64,000 bases of DNA from Mycolicibacterium canariasense (lineage in GTDB: Bacteria; Actinomycetota; Actinomycetes; Mycobacteriales; Mycobacteriaceae): the NCBI RefSeq assembly GCF_002101555.1, contig NZ_LQOL01000036.1, forward strand, positions 32,018-96,017, written 5' to 3'. Numbering within the stretch: position 1 is the stretch's first letter; the number at the start of each line of letters is the position of its first letter. Shown here piece by piece: positions 16,069 through 24,860 of the stretch. A program made the translations under genes and the position numbers. The notes under the pieces are model-generated. The model did not search any database. It worked only from the letters and a program-made list of their open reading frames with translations, and was not told where the DNA came from.

Positions 16069-18209
16069 GCACCGCGCCAGCCAACTCGTGGCCGCAGCAG
16101 ACTGGTCAACTCGAACTTGACGACGCCGAACCGGTGATCGCCGACATCGAACGGGTGCCTGAAGCACAGCGAGGAAATCTCTCGACCGTGGGCGACAACC
16201 GGTGGGATCTCACACCGTTGGTGCAGAAACAGACCGTGTCGGGCACGCTGAGCATCGTCTTCGATACATTCCCGCCACGCTACGTCGCCACGGCCAAGCG
16301 ATTGATCTGGGCGAGCATCAACAAGCCGACACCCGTCGAGGATCTGGAACGCTCTTCCGCCGCGCGCAGTCGGCTCGCACCAGTGACGGTGTGCACCTTC
16401 GCGCGATTCCTGCGGCAGTGGATGACGTGGTTGGCAGAGAAGGACATTCACGAGTTCAGCGCGGTCACCGACGACATCTACGACGAATATGCCGAGCACC
16501 TCAAACGACACCGCGGCTCACGCGAGAACGTGGGCAACATGCTCTTCGCCGTCACCCGTGCCTGGCTCTACGCGCCCTACCTCGCTGAAGCTGAACGCCT
16601 CGTACGCCCACCATGGGAGAACAGCCCTATCGGACGCAACTCGGTTCTCGGCGCTGCGAACTGGTCGAGCGAAAACAAGACCACACCCATCCATCCGCAG
16701 ACGATGGCTAGCCTACTCGTGTGGGCGCTGCGTTTCGTCACCGACTTCAGCGACGACATCCTCGCCGCAAAGGCACTGAAAGCGACACCGCGCGGTATCC
16801 CGCCCAGCCTTCAAATCCTCGACCCCTATCCACGGTTTCGCGCCTATGTCCAGCAGCGGCGCCACGGATCACAGACCTTACCCGGATGGGTGAGCAGTAA
16901 CAGACCGCACATACGCTCTCTGGCAAAGGGATTCATCGGCTGGCAGCTCGGTCTCTCTCCCGAAGAAACCAAGGTCATCAACACGCAACCACTGGTCGGC
17001 AGCCTGACGCTGAGCGAGGAAGCACACCTGCCCATGCCGATCACGGGTTCCATCGATGGAACAGACTGGATCCCGGCCATCAATTTCTACGAGGTCGAGG
17101 AGCTGTGCCGCCACCTGGCCACCGCCGCGTTTGTCGTCGTCGCTTACCTAACCGGGATGCGAGGCGAGGAGTGCCGCGCACTGGAGCGCGGCTGCTGCCG
17201 AACCCACACCGACCCCACCACCGGGCAACTCCACTACCGCATCCATGGAAGAACCTTCAAAGGCGCACTTGATAAGTCGGGCAACGCCATACCCGCCGGC
17301 GTCGAACGAGAACAACCCTGGCTGGCCATCGCACCCGTAGCGAAAGCCGTCGCGGCGATGGAGGCACTGAACCCATCCTCGCGACTGCTGTTCCCGATCG
17401 AGGGATTCTCACTGTGGCCCTGCACGGTCAACAACGGCAAGGCCGTCCACGCCCGCATGGTCGGCGATCGCATCCAGGACCTGATCGCCTGGAGCAATGA
17501 CGCCGCCACAAGACTCGGCCGTACGTACGAGGCGATCCCCGCCGATCCGGAGGGATCGGTGACCGTCAAGCGGTTCAGACGAACACTGGCCTGGTTCATC
17601 TACCGCAAACCAGGCGGCCGAGTAGCCCTCGGAGTGCAGTACGGACACCTGCGCGGCTACACCACCGACGGCTACGGGTCGCGGGTCGCCAGCGGCCTAC
17701 GAGATGTCTTCCCGATGGAGGAAGCCCTTGCCCGAGCCGACTACTTGGAAGACGCACACCAACGCCTCGAAAACGGTGAACAGGTCAGCGGCCCGGCCGC
17801 AGGCCGATACACCCAGGCCATCCACCTGTTCGAGAGGCAATTCCGCGGCCGCTACATGAGCACCAAGCAGGCGGCCGCACTCCGCGCCAACCCCAAACTA
17901 CGCATCTACGACAACCCGCAACAGTTCGTCACCTGCTGCTATGACCAGTCCAAGGCGCTATGTCACCCCGACCGACAGGTCACGGCAAGCCAGCACCGCT
18001 CACCTGATGTCTCACACTGCCAACCCGGATGCGGCAACATCGCCCGAACTGACCAGAACATCGCTCAGATCCGGGACGCCATCACGCAGTACCAGGACGA
18101 GATCGACTCTCCCACAACGCCGATACCACTACGCGGCCGGCTCGAACAACGCATCACTGCCCTTCAAGCCATCGTCGACGAACATCAAAACAATGGGAAG
18201 TCGCGATGA
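16065..18209 (+). CDS. Tyrosine recombinase C of the element
   Basis: A 714-residue protein, GTG start overlapping the previous stop. The catalytic half shows Arg I in LTGMRGEECRALE, a KRFRRTLAWF box where the usual HxxR has Phe in place of His, a QYGHLRGYTT box with the later His, and Tyr candidates just after it. The C-terminus has a Cys/His cluster (TCCYDQSKALC, HCQPGCG) suggesting a zinc ribbon. Length is well above ordinary phage integrases but usual for multi-recombinase transposons. Overlaps the next gene by 4 bp (ATGA). Confidence 0.8.
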   Translation: MSTAPANSWPQQTGQLELDDAEPVIADIERVPEAQRGNLSTVGDNRWDLTPLVQKQTVSGTLSIVFDTFPPRYVATAKRLIWASINKPTPVEDLERSSAARSRLAPVTVCTFARFLRQWMTWLAEKDIHEFSAVTDDIYDEYAEHLKRHRGSRENVGNMLFAVTRAWLYAPYLAEAERLVRPPWENSPIGRNSVLGAANWSSENKTTPIHPQTMASLLVWALRFVTDFSDDILAAKALKATPRGIPPSLQILDPYPRFRAYVQQRRHGSQTLPGWVSSNRPHIRSLAKGFIGWQLGLSPEETKVINTQPLVGSLTLSEEAHLPMPITGSIDGTDWIPAINFYEVEELCRHLATAAFVVVAYLTGMRGEECRALERGCCRTHTDPTTGQLHYRIHGRTFKGALDKSGNAIPAGVEREQPWLAIAPVAKAVAAMEALNPSSRLLFPIEGFSLWPCTVNNGKAVHARMVGDRIQDLIAWSNDAATRLGRTYEAIPADPEGSVTVKRFRRTLAWFIYRKPGGRVALGVQYGHLRGYTTDGYGSRVASGLRDVFPMEEALARADYLEDAHQRLENGEQVSGPAAGRYTQAIHLFERQFRGRYMSTKQAAALRANPKLRIYDNPQQFVTCCYDQSKALCHPDRQVTASQHRSPDVSHCQPGCGNIARTDQNIAQIRDAITQYQDEIDSPTTPIPLRGRLEQRITALQAIVDEHQNNGKSR

Positions 18210-18619
18210 CCGATCACGCTGACGAGCATGTGCGCCGCGTGATCCGCGACGCGATGGACCGACTCATCGACGGCAAACCACTGCACTCCGACGGCAAGCT
18301 CACCGTGAAGTCCCTTGCCGAGGAGGCACGTGTCAAACGGTGGGTGCTTACGCACCGGCACACCGACCTCCAGGACGAGTTTCGTGCCCGGATCACCAGC
18401 ACCAACGCGGAGCCGCCGATCCTGCAGGTGCTCCGCGAAGAGAAATCTGACGCCGCGAAGAAGGTGAGGGAACTGACCGCCAACGTCACCGCTCTCACCG
18501 CCACGATCCATCAACTCGAACGAATCATTGACGTACTGGCACTCGAGAACCATGAGCTGCGATTGAATCGGACCCAAACTGACAAAATCGTTCCGCTGCG
18601 GGCAGGAGGGAAGGGATAG
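18206..18619 (+). CDS. TnpC-like small accessory protein
   Basis: A 137-residue protein, start overlapping the stop of recombinase C. Residues 30-60 look like a helix-turn-helix (LTVKSLAEEARVKRWVLTHR), and about 70-120 is a coiled coil (VRELTANVTALTATIHQLE). This matches the small fourth protein that follows recombinase trios (TnpC of Tn554, DUF6262-type proteins). In Tn554, TnpC affects the orientation and efficiency of transposition. A direct DNA-binding role here is inference. Confidence 0.7.
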   Translation: MTDHADEHVRRVIRDAMDRLIDGKPLHSDGKLTVKSLAEEARVKRWVLTHRHTDLQDEFRARITSTNAEPPILQVLREEKSDAAKKVRELTANVTALTATIHQLERIIDVLALENHELRLNRTQTDKIVPLRAGGKG

Positions 18620-18706
18620 CCCGCCGTGAAGTGACCGCCTGCAGCAGTGACAGGGTTGCGGCGGATTTGCGTCCAGATCACTCAGACTTCGAGGACATGA
18701 CCACCA

Positions 18707-21700
18707 GTGCCGAACCTCTTTGACAACCTCAGCGACGACACACGCTTGAAGGACGCACTGCGCGTCTCGCTCAAGGACTTCGACACGGTCGACGTGGCGA
18801 CCGGCTACCTCGATTTGCGCGGTTGGTCAACCATGGCCGACATCGTCGACACAAAGGCTCGAACAGGTGCAGAGCCTGTTGCTCGGGTACTCATTGGGAT
18901 GGTCGCGCCAGCGGACTCGCAGGAAATCCTCGACGGCCTGCAGCGCGAGGTTCAGCCCCCGGGCTACGGGGCAGATATACACGACCGGGAGAAGGCACTT
19001 GCCCGCCGCGACCAGCTCGTTAAGCATCTACGGAACCAGCTGATGCGTGGGCTGGCCACCGTCGAAGGACAGCGGACCCTCCAGGCGCTGAAGCGGCAGT
19101 TGGAGGACGGCGCAGTGCAGATGAAGGTCTTCACCGAGAAGCCACTGCACGGAAAGACCTACCTGTTTCACGCCCCGGGAAAGAGCCACGGCTCACGATG
19201 GGCTTACGTCGGGTCGTCGAACCTCACTCACGCCGGATTGACGACGAATCTAGAGCTGAACATCGATGTCCAAGACTCCGACGCCAACAGCAAGATCGCC
19301 GAGTGGTTCGAAGCACGGTGGACCGACCGGTTCTCGCTGCCTATCACCGCTGAGATCATCCAGCTGATCTCCGAATCGTGGGCGGCTGGCGTACAGCCCA
19401 CCCCATTTGAGGTCTATCTCAAGGTCTGCCACGCACTGTCCCAAGATGCCCGGGATGGACTCGGCTACGTCTTGCCCACATCGATGCAGAACCTGCTGCT
19501 CGACTATCAGGAGAGTGCAGTCCGCACGCTCGCTCGACGCATTGTTCGCCGAGGCGGAACTATGCTGGGCGACGTTGTTGGTCTCGGCAAGACGCTGACG
19601 GCCATCGCGACTGCGTTGATGCTCCAGTCCGCCGAGGACTATTCGACGCTGGTGTTGTGTCCGAAGAATCTCGAACTCATGTGGACCAAGCACCTCGACA
19701 AGTATGAGATCAACGGGCGTGTGGTCCCGTACTCGATGGCCGACAGAGTGCTTCCTGAGCTCAAACGATTCAATCTGGTCATCTGCGATGAGTCGCACAA
19801 CCTGCGCAACAGCAGCACCATTGCCTACGAAGCCATCCACGAGTACATCCGCCGCAACAGCTCCAAGGTGTTGCTTCTTACCGCAACCCCCTACAACCTC
19901 GCGTTCCAGGACGTCGCCAGCCAGATCGCGCTGTATATCGATGACGACGAAGACCTCGGCATCGTCCCCACAGCAGCACTCGCCGCAGAGCCCGGGCTCC
20001 GCGACAAAGTCGACGGGAAGATCAACACACTCGCCGCCTTCCGACGCTCCGACCACGCAGAGGACTGGCGCCGGCTGATGAGCGACCACCTTGTGCGGCG
20101 AACCCGCAGCTTCATCAAGCGAACGGCGAAGACAGAACCTGTCACCCTGCCCGACGGAACCACCGAGCAACAGCCGTACCTCCAGTTTGCGAACGGTGAG
20201 AAGTTCCACTTCCCAACCCGGATCGCCCGCCCGCTTAGCCACGACTTCGCCGACGACGATCCCGCAAGACTCATGGAAGACAACGACACGCTCAACGCCG
20301 TGAGCACTTTGGCGCTGCCACGCTACCGGCTAGCCGACTACGACAACCCACGCGCACCGCACACAGACTCAGACACGAAGGTCCTCGATGACATTCGCTC
20401 CGGGCGTGGAAACGTCAGCGGGTTTGTCCGCACCGGATTGTTCAAGCGGTTGTCCTCGTCCGGGCACTCGTTCATCGTGTCGTTGCAGCGCCAACGGGCA
20501 CGCAACGAGCTGTTCCTGCATGCGATCGACAACGAGCTCCCCATCCCCATTGGGTCGTTCACCGACAAGCAGTTCGCGGTCAGCGATGAAGACGTCGAGG
20601 ATGACCCAACACCGCACGGCTCGCTCGCAAGCCGCTACGAGGAGCTCCGCAAAAACCTCCCGGCAAAGACGAAATGGGTCAACTCCACAGTCTTCAAGAC
20701 GACGCTGCGCAAGGATCTCGAACGCGACAACCAGATGCTCACGACGATGCTCGATCGGTTTGGCAGCTGGGACTCGACCCGAGACTCCAAAATCAACGCA
20801 TTGGTCGACCTGCTCCGCAACGACCACCCCGGCGAGAAGGTTCTCGTTTTCACCGAGTACGTGGATACTGCCGAATACGTTGCCCAAGCACTACAGGAAG
20901 CCACCGTGGAAAAGGTTGCCGTAGTCTCAGGAAACACCGACGACCCCGCCGATATTGCCCGCCGATTCTCACCGCACTCCAACCGGATCCCAGGGCAGGA
21001 AGAACTTCCTGAAGTAGACCCAGCGGACCCCATCGACGTGCTCGTCGCGACCGACGTGCTCTCCGAAGGCCAAAATCTCCAGGACTCCCACATCGTCGTC
21101 AACTACGACCTGCCGTGGGCGATCATCCGACTCATCCAACGTGCCGGCCGTGTCGACCGCGTCGGCCAGAAGTCAGACCAAGTCTTCGTCTACCTCATCA
21201 GCCACGAGAACGTTGAAGCCCAGATCAACCTCCGACAGCGCATCCGCGCACGGCTGGGTGCCGCGGCCGAGGCATTCGGTGCCGACGAACAGTTCTTCGG
21301 CGGAGACACCGAAATCAAGATCCTCGACGACTTCTACAAGGGCAAGGTGAGCGACGATGCTGACGAAGCCGACAACGAGGCCGATGCCGTCAGCGAGGCA
21401 TGGGTCGTCTGGTCCAACGCACAGACCAAACACCCGCAGATCGCCAAAAAGGTTCTCGGCATGCAAGACATGGTCCACAGTACCCGCGAGCAATACATCG
21501 ACGAGAACGCTGGCAGCGTCACGTGCTTTGTCAGTACGGAGTCCGGCGTCGACGCATTCGCTGCTTCGACCACGAACCCCGACGGCTCAACCGCAGAGAG
21601 ACTACTCACGCCACTGGAAGCGATGCGCACCTTCCGTGCCCAAATCGACACGCTGACAGCGGAACTCCGGCCCGATCATTTCGACCGGCAAACGGCACTC

Positions 21701-22009
21701 GTCCACGGGCCCCTCACGATTGAGGCGATCGCGGCCGGAAATCTCAAAGGAATCCGAAAGTGGGTGTGGGAACGCCTCGCTGGAACATTGTTCGCCCAGA
21801 AGGCAACTGACGCGCTTAACGCGCTACACGCACAGCCGCTCACCGAGCACGCAACAATGCGGCTCAGCCAGGCCCGCCGAAACCGCTACAGCGTCGACGA
21901 CATCGCTGACCTACTCAACCAGCTCCATGAAGAAGACCGCCTGGTCATCAAGTCATCGGAGACCGACAACATCAAACTAGTCTGCTCGATCGGAGTACGT
22001 GAAGCATGA
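18707..22009 (+). CDS. PLD-like nuclease fused to SNF2-type helicase
   Basis: An 1100-residue protein, GTG start. The N-terminal 200 residues carry one PLD-type HxK motif (LHGKTYLF, about 147) with GSSNLTHAGL downstream, the pattern of PLD nucleases. The SF2 motor follows: Walker A in GDVVGLGKT (about 290), DESHN, LLTATPYN, and motif VI in QRAGRVDRVGQKS. The region after the motor has an acidic linker (DDADEADNEADA) and a helical tail. It overlaps the methyltransferase gene by 4 bp (ATGA), so the two probably act together as a restriction-type defence, with this as the DNA-translocating, DNA-cutting arm. Confidence 0.8.
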   Translation: MPNLFDNLSDDTRLKDALRVSLKDFDTVDVATGYLDLRGWSTMADIVDTKARTGAEPVARVLIGMVAPADSQEILDGLQREVQPPGYGADIHDREKALARRDQLVKHLRNQLMRGLATVEGQRTLQALKRQLEDGAVQMKVFTEKPLHGKTYLFHAPGKSHGSRWAYVGSSNLTHAGLTTNLELNIDVQDSDANSKIAEWFEARWTDRFSLPITAEIIQLISESWAAGVQPTPFEVYLKVCHALSQDARDGLGYVLPTSMQNLLLDYQESAVRTLARRIVRRGGTMLGDVVGLGKTLTAIATALMLQSAEDYSTLVLCPKNLELMWTKHLDKYEINGRVVPYSMADRVLPELKRFNLVICDESHNLRNSSTIAYEAIHEYIRRNSSKVLLLTATPYNLAFQDVASQIALYIDDDEDLGIVPTAALAAEPGLRDKVDGKINTLAAFRRSDHAEDWRRLMSDHLVRRTRSFIKRTAKTEPVTLPDGTTEQQPYLQFANGEKFHFPTRIARPLSHDFADDDPARLMEDNDTLNAVSTLALPRYRLADYDNPRAPHTDSDTKVLDDIRSGRGNVSGFVRTGLFKRLSSSGHSFIVSLQRQRARNELFLHAIDNELPIPIGSFTDKQFAVSDEDVEDDPTPHGSLASRYEELRKNLPAKTKWVNSTVFKTTLRKDLERDNQMLTTMLDRFGSWDSTRDSKINALVDLLRNDHPGEKVLVFTEYVDTAEYVAQALQEATVEKVAVVSGNTDDPADIARRFSPHSNRIPGQEELPEVDPADPIDVLVATDVLSEGQNLQDSHIVVNYDLPWAIIRLIQRAGRVDRVGQKSDQVFVYLISHENVEAQINLRQRIRARLGAAAEAFGADEQFFGGDTEIKILDDFYKGKVSDDADEADNEADAVSEAWVVWSNAQTKHPQIAKKVLGMQDMVHSTREQYIDENAGSVTCFVSTESGVDAFAASTTNPDGSTAERLLTPLEAMRTFRAQIDTLTAELRPDHFDRQTALVHGPLTIEAIAAGNLKGIRKWVWERLAGTLFAQKATDALNALHAQPLTEHATMRLSQARRNRYSVDDIADLLNQLHEEDRLVIKSSETDNIKLVCSIGVREA

Positions 22010-24801
22010 CCGACAGCCCATTGAGCCTTGTAGAGGAGCACCTCTACCAAGAACTCTTCTTGCACCAGCTGAACTGGAGTGCGCCAGATTCCCCGCCGAT
22101 CAGGTACACCGCCGAAGATGGGCAGACCTACACCGCCACCAATATCTCGTCCTACAAAGGCCTTCGCGTCTGGGTTTGCAACGACAAGCCCGGTTCCAAG
22201 ATCGAAGCTGAACTCGACCGCTTGATCGCGAAGACGACCACAGACCGAGTGGTCATCTTCCACAACGACGACGAGCAGGTCTGGCGGTGGCCGGCTCGTC
22301 GCACCAAGGACAACACGACATCAACCAGGCTGACGAGCCATCGGCACCGCAACGGCCGAGCCAACCCCAACTTCGCTGCCAGACTCGACGTCATCCGCTT
22401 GCCGATCGATATCGTGCTCGACGCCAATACCGTACTGACGAAGGTCCGAGAGGCGTTCGATGTCGAAGCACGCAACGAAAGCAAGCGAGCTTCAAAACTC
22501 ATGGCACGCATGTACTCTGCGCTCGAAGCTGCTTACCCGGCTTCATATGATGCCGCAAAGCGCGACCACGAGATCTCTGTCATCCTCGCCCGAATTCTGT
22601 TCTTGATGTTCGGCGATGACACCGAAATGTGGGAGAACCAGCAGGGGGAACCGGCACCCGACGCCTTCCTTGAGTTCATTCACATGCAGACCCCCACAGA
22701 CGGATCCACACTTGGAGAACAACTCACCGATCTGTTTGAAGCCCTCGACAAGCCCGGTGGCGCCGCGTCGAGTGGAATAGACGCGGTCCTGCCCTATATC
22801 AACGGCGGTCTCTTCCGAGAGAAGATCACACTGCCGGTGCTCAGCAAGGACTTCCGCGAAGCGGTGCTCGATGCCTGTGTGGTCGACTGGTCCACAATCA
22901 GCCCAGCGATCTTCGGATCGATGTTCCAATCGGTTCGCGACGCACAGACTCGGCGCGAACTCGGCGAGCACTACACGTCCGAGGAAAACATCCTCAAGAC
23001 CCTCAACCCGCTATTCCTCGACGAGCTCCGCGCTGAGTTCGACCGGGCCCGAACCATGAAAGACGAAAAGGGTGTTCTCACAAGGCTTTGGAAACGACTT
23101 GGTGACATCCGGTACATGGATCCCGCCTGTGGCTGCGGAAACTTCATCATCGTTGCCTTCCGTGAACTGCGCGACCTTGAGCTGCGCATCATGGAACGGC
23201 TGCAGGAACTGACTGGAGCCTCCCAGCTTGCCTTCGACCCAACCCTCGCACTGAAGGTCACGCTCGACCACTTCTACGGAATCGAAATCGATGAGTGGCC
23301 AGCACGAATCGCGGAAACCGCGATGTTCCTAGTGGACCGACAATGCGACCTCAAGCTCAAGGAACGTTTCGGCGAGGCACCACAACGACTACCGATTCAG
23401 ACCCAGGCGAACATAACCGTAGGGAATGCACTTCGAGTGCAGTGGCAAGACGTGTGCACCACCTCTGAGGCGGTGATCCTCGCAGGCAACCCGCCTTACG
23501 GTGGCCGCGGTGAACGCAGCGCCGAGCAAACCAATGACCTGCGAACCGTGTGGGGAGACGATTATCAAATCAATCTCGACTATGTCACCGCATGGTTCGT
23601 GAAGACGGTCGAATACTTCGGCAAGATCAACGGACGATGGGCGTTCGTGGCGACAAGCTCAATCAGCCAGGGCGAGCCGGTAGCTCGACTCTGGCGCCCC
23701 ATCCTTAACGCAGGGTGGCGATGCCGCTTTGCCTACAAGTCGTTGCTGTGGGAATCGGAAGCGTCCGGGGGCGCCGGGGTCCATGTGTCCATCGTCGGAT
23801 TCGACCGCGCTACCTCGCCTCAACCGGTGCTGTGGACATACCCGGACGGTGGTCATGGCCAGCCCGAGAGACGCGATACCGCCAACATCAACCCCTATTT
23901 ATTCGACGGGCCAACCATTTTCGTCGACTCACGCCGGACCCCATTGTGCGCGCAGTTGCCTGCTGCCAGTTTCGGCAGCATGCCCAACGACGGAGGAAAC
24001 CTCCTGGTCGAAACCGAAGAATATGATGTAGTGGCCGCGGACCCCGTCGCTGCGAAGTATCTGCGGCGCTTTATCGGCGCCGGCGAGCTGATCCACAACC
24101 GGAAACGATGGTGCCTCTGGCTACGTGACGCTACGCCGGAAGACCTGGCCATCAGCCCAGTTCTAACCGACCGTCTTGCAGCCGTGCAGGCGCACCGTAG
24201 CGGCAGTGACAGCCCCACGACGAGTACGCGCAATCACCCGTCACACTTATTTGGTCAGATTGCCCAACCATCCACTTCGTACCTCGCAGTCCCCGCTCAC
24301 GTAAGCGAGCGACGCCGTTTCTACCCGGCCGCACGGTTCGACGCCGACGTGATCTGCGGGAATGCCAATTTCCTCATCCCTGACCCGGATGGATTTGCCC
24401 TTGCCGTCATCTCCTCCAGCATGTTCATCGTCTGGCAGAAAGCAATCGGCGGACGCATCCGTAACGACCTACGGTTCTCAAAAACCTACACTTACTACAC
24501 CTTCCCCCTCCCACGGCTCTCCGATACGCAATACGAAGCCGCATGCGCCGCCGCGCAACATCTCCTCACAGTTCGTGCCGCACACGGAGGTGCATCGCTG
24601 GCCGACCTTTACACGGTCGACGCGATTCCCGAAGATGTCGTCGAAGCTCATCTGAGCATCGATGCGGTAATTGATCAGGCCTACGCTCCCGACCAATTCG
24701 ATACCGAACTGGACCGACAGGATGCACTGTTCAGCCGGTACTTAGCACTCACGGCTACATCTGCCCAGCCGACGCGCCAACGTCGAAGGAAGCGAGTGTA
24801 G
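22006..24801 (+). CDS. Large N6-adenine DNA methyltransferase (MmeI/type IIG-like)
   Basis: A 931-residue protein. About 1-150 is an N-terminal alpha/beta domain without an obvious PD-(D/E)xK set; about 160-350 is a helical spacer with GEHYTSEENILK. Motif I is DPACGCGNF (about 371), and motif IV is GNPPYGG (about 494), typical of gamma-class N6-adenine enzymes. The C-terminal part contains ETEEYD and PLPRLSDTQYE blocks like the target-recognition region of MmeI-type proteins. Its ATGA overlap with the PLD-helicase suggests that this enzyme marks self DNA for that nuclease. Confidence 0.8.
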   Translation: MTDSPLSLVEEHLYQELFLHQLNWSAPDSPPIRYTAEDGQTYTATNISSYKGLRVWVCNDKPGSKIEAELDRLIAKTTTDRVVIFHNDDEQVWRWPARRTKDNTTSTRLTSHRHRNGRANPNFAARLDVIRLPIDIVLDANTVLTKVREAFDVEARNESKRASKLMARMYSALEAAYPASYDAAKRDHEISVILARILFLMFGDDTEMWENQQGEPAPDAFLEFIHMQTPTDGSTLGEQLTDLFEALDKPGGAASSGIDAVLPYINGGLFREKITLPVLSKDFREAVLDACVVDWSTISPAIFGSMFQSVRDAQTRRELGEHYTSEENILKTLNPLFLDELRAEFDRARTMKDEKGVLTRLWKRLGDIRYMDPACGCGNFIIVAFRELRDLELRIMERLQELTGASQLAFDPTLALKVTLDHFYGIEIDEWPARIAETAMFLVDRQCDLKLKERFGEAPQRLPIQTQANITVGNALRVQWQDVCTTSEAVILAGNPPYGGRGERSAEQTNDLRTVWGDDYQINLDYVTAWFVKTVEYFGKINGRWAFVATSSISQGEPVARLWRPILNAGWRCRFAYKSLLWESEASGGAGVHVSIVGFDRATSPQPVLWTYPDGGHGQPERRDTANINPYLFDGPTIFVDSRRTPLCAQLPAASFGSMPNDGGNLLVETEEYDVVAADPVAAKYLRRFIGAGELIHNRKRWCLWLRDATPEDLAISPVLTDRLAAVQAHRSGSDSPTTSTRNHPSHLFGQIAQPSTSYLAVPAHVSERRRFYPAARFDADVICGNANFLIPDPDGFALAVISSSMFIVWQKAIGGRIRNDLRFSKTYTYYTFPLPRLSDTQYEAACAAAQHLLTVRAAHGGASLADLYTVDAIPEDVVEAHLSIDAVIDQAYAPDQFDTELDRQDALFSRYLALTATSAQPTRQRRRKRV

Positions 24802-24860
24802 GTGGGGCGCTGGGCAACCCTTGGGCCGAGTGTCCGTATGCCGGATGATTGGCCATATCG

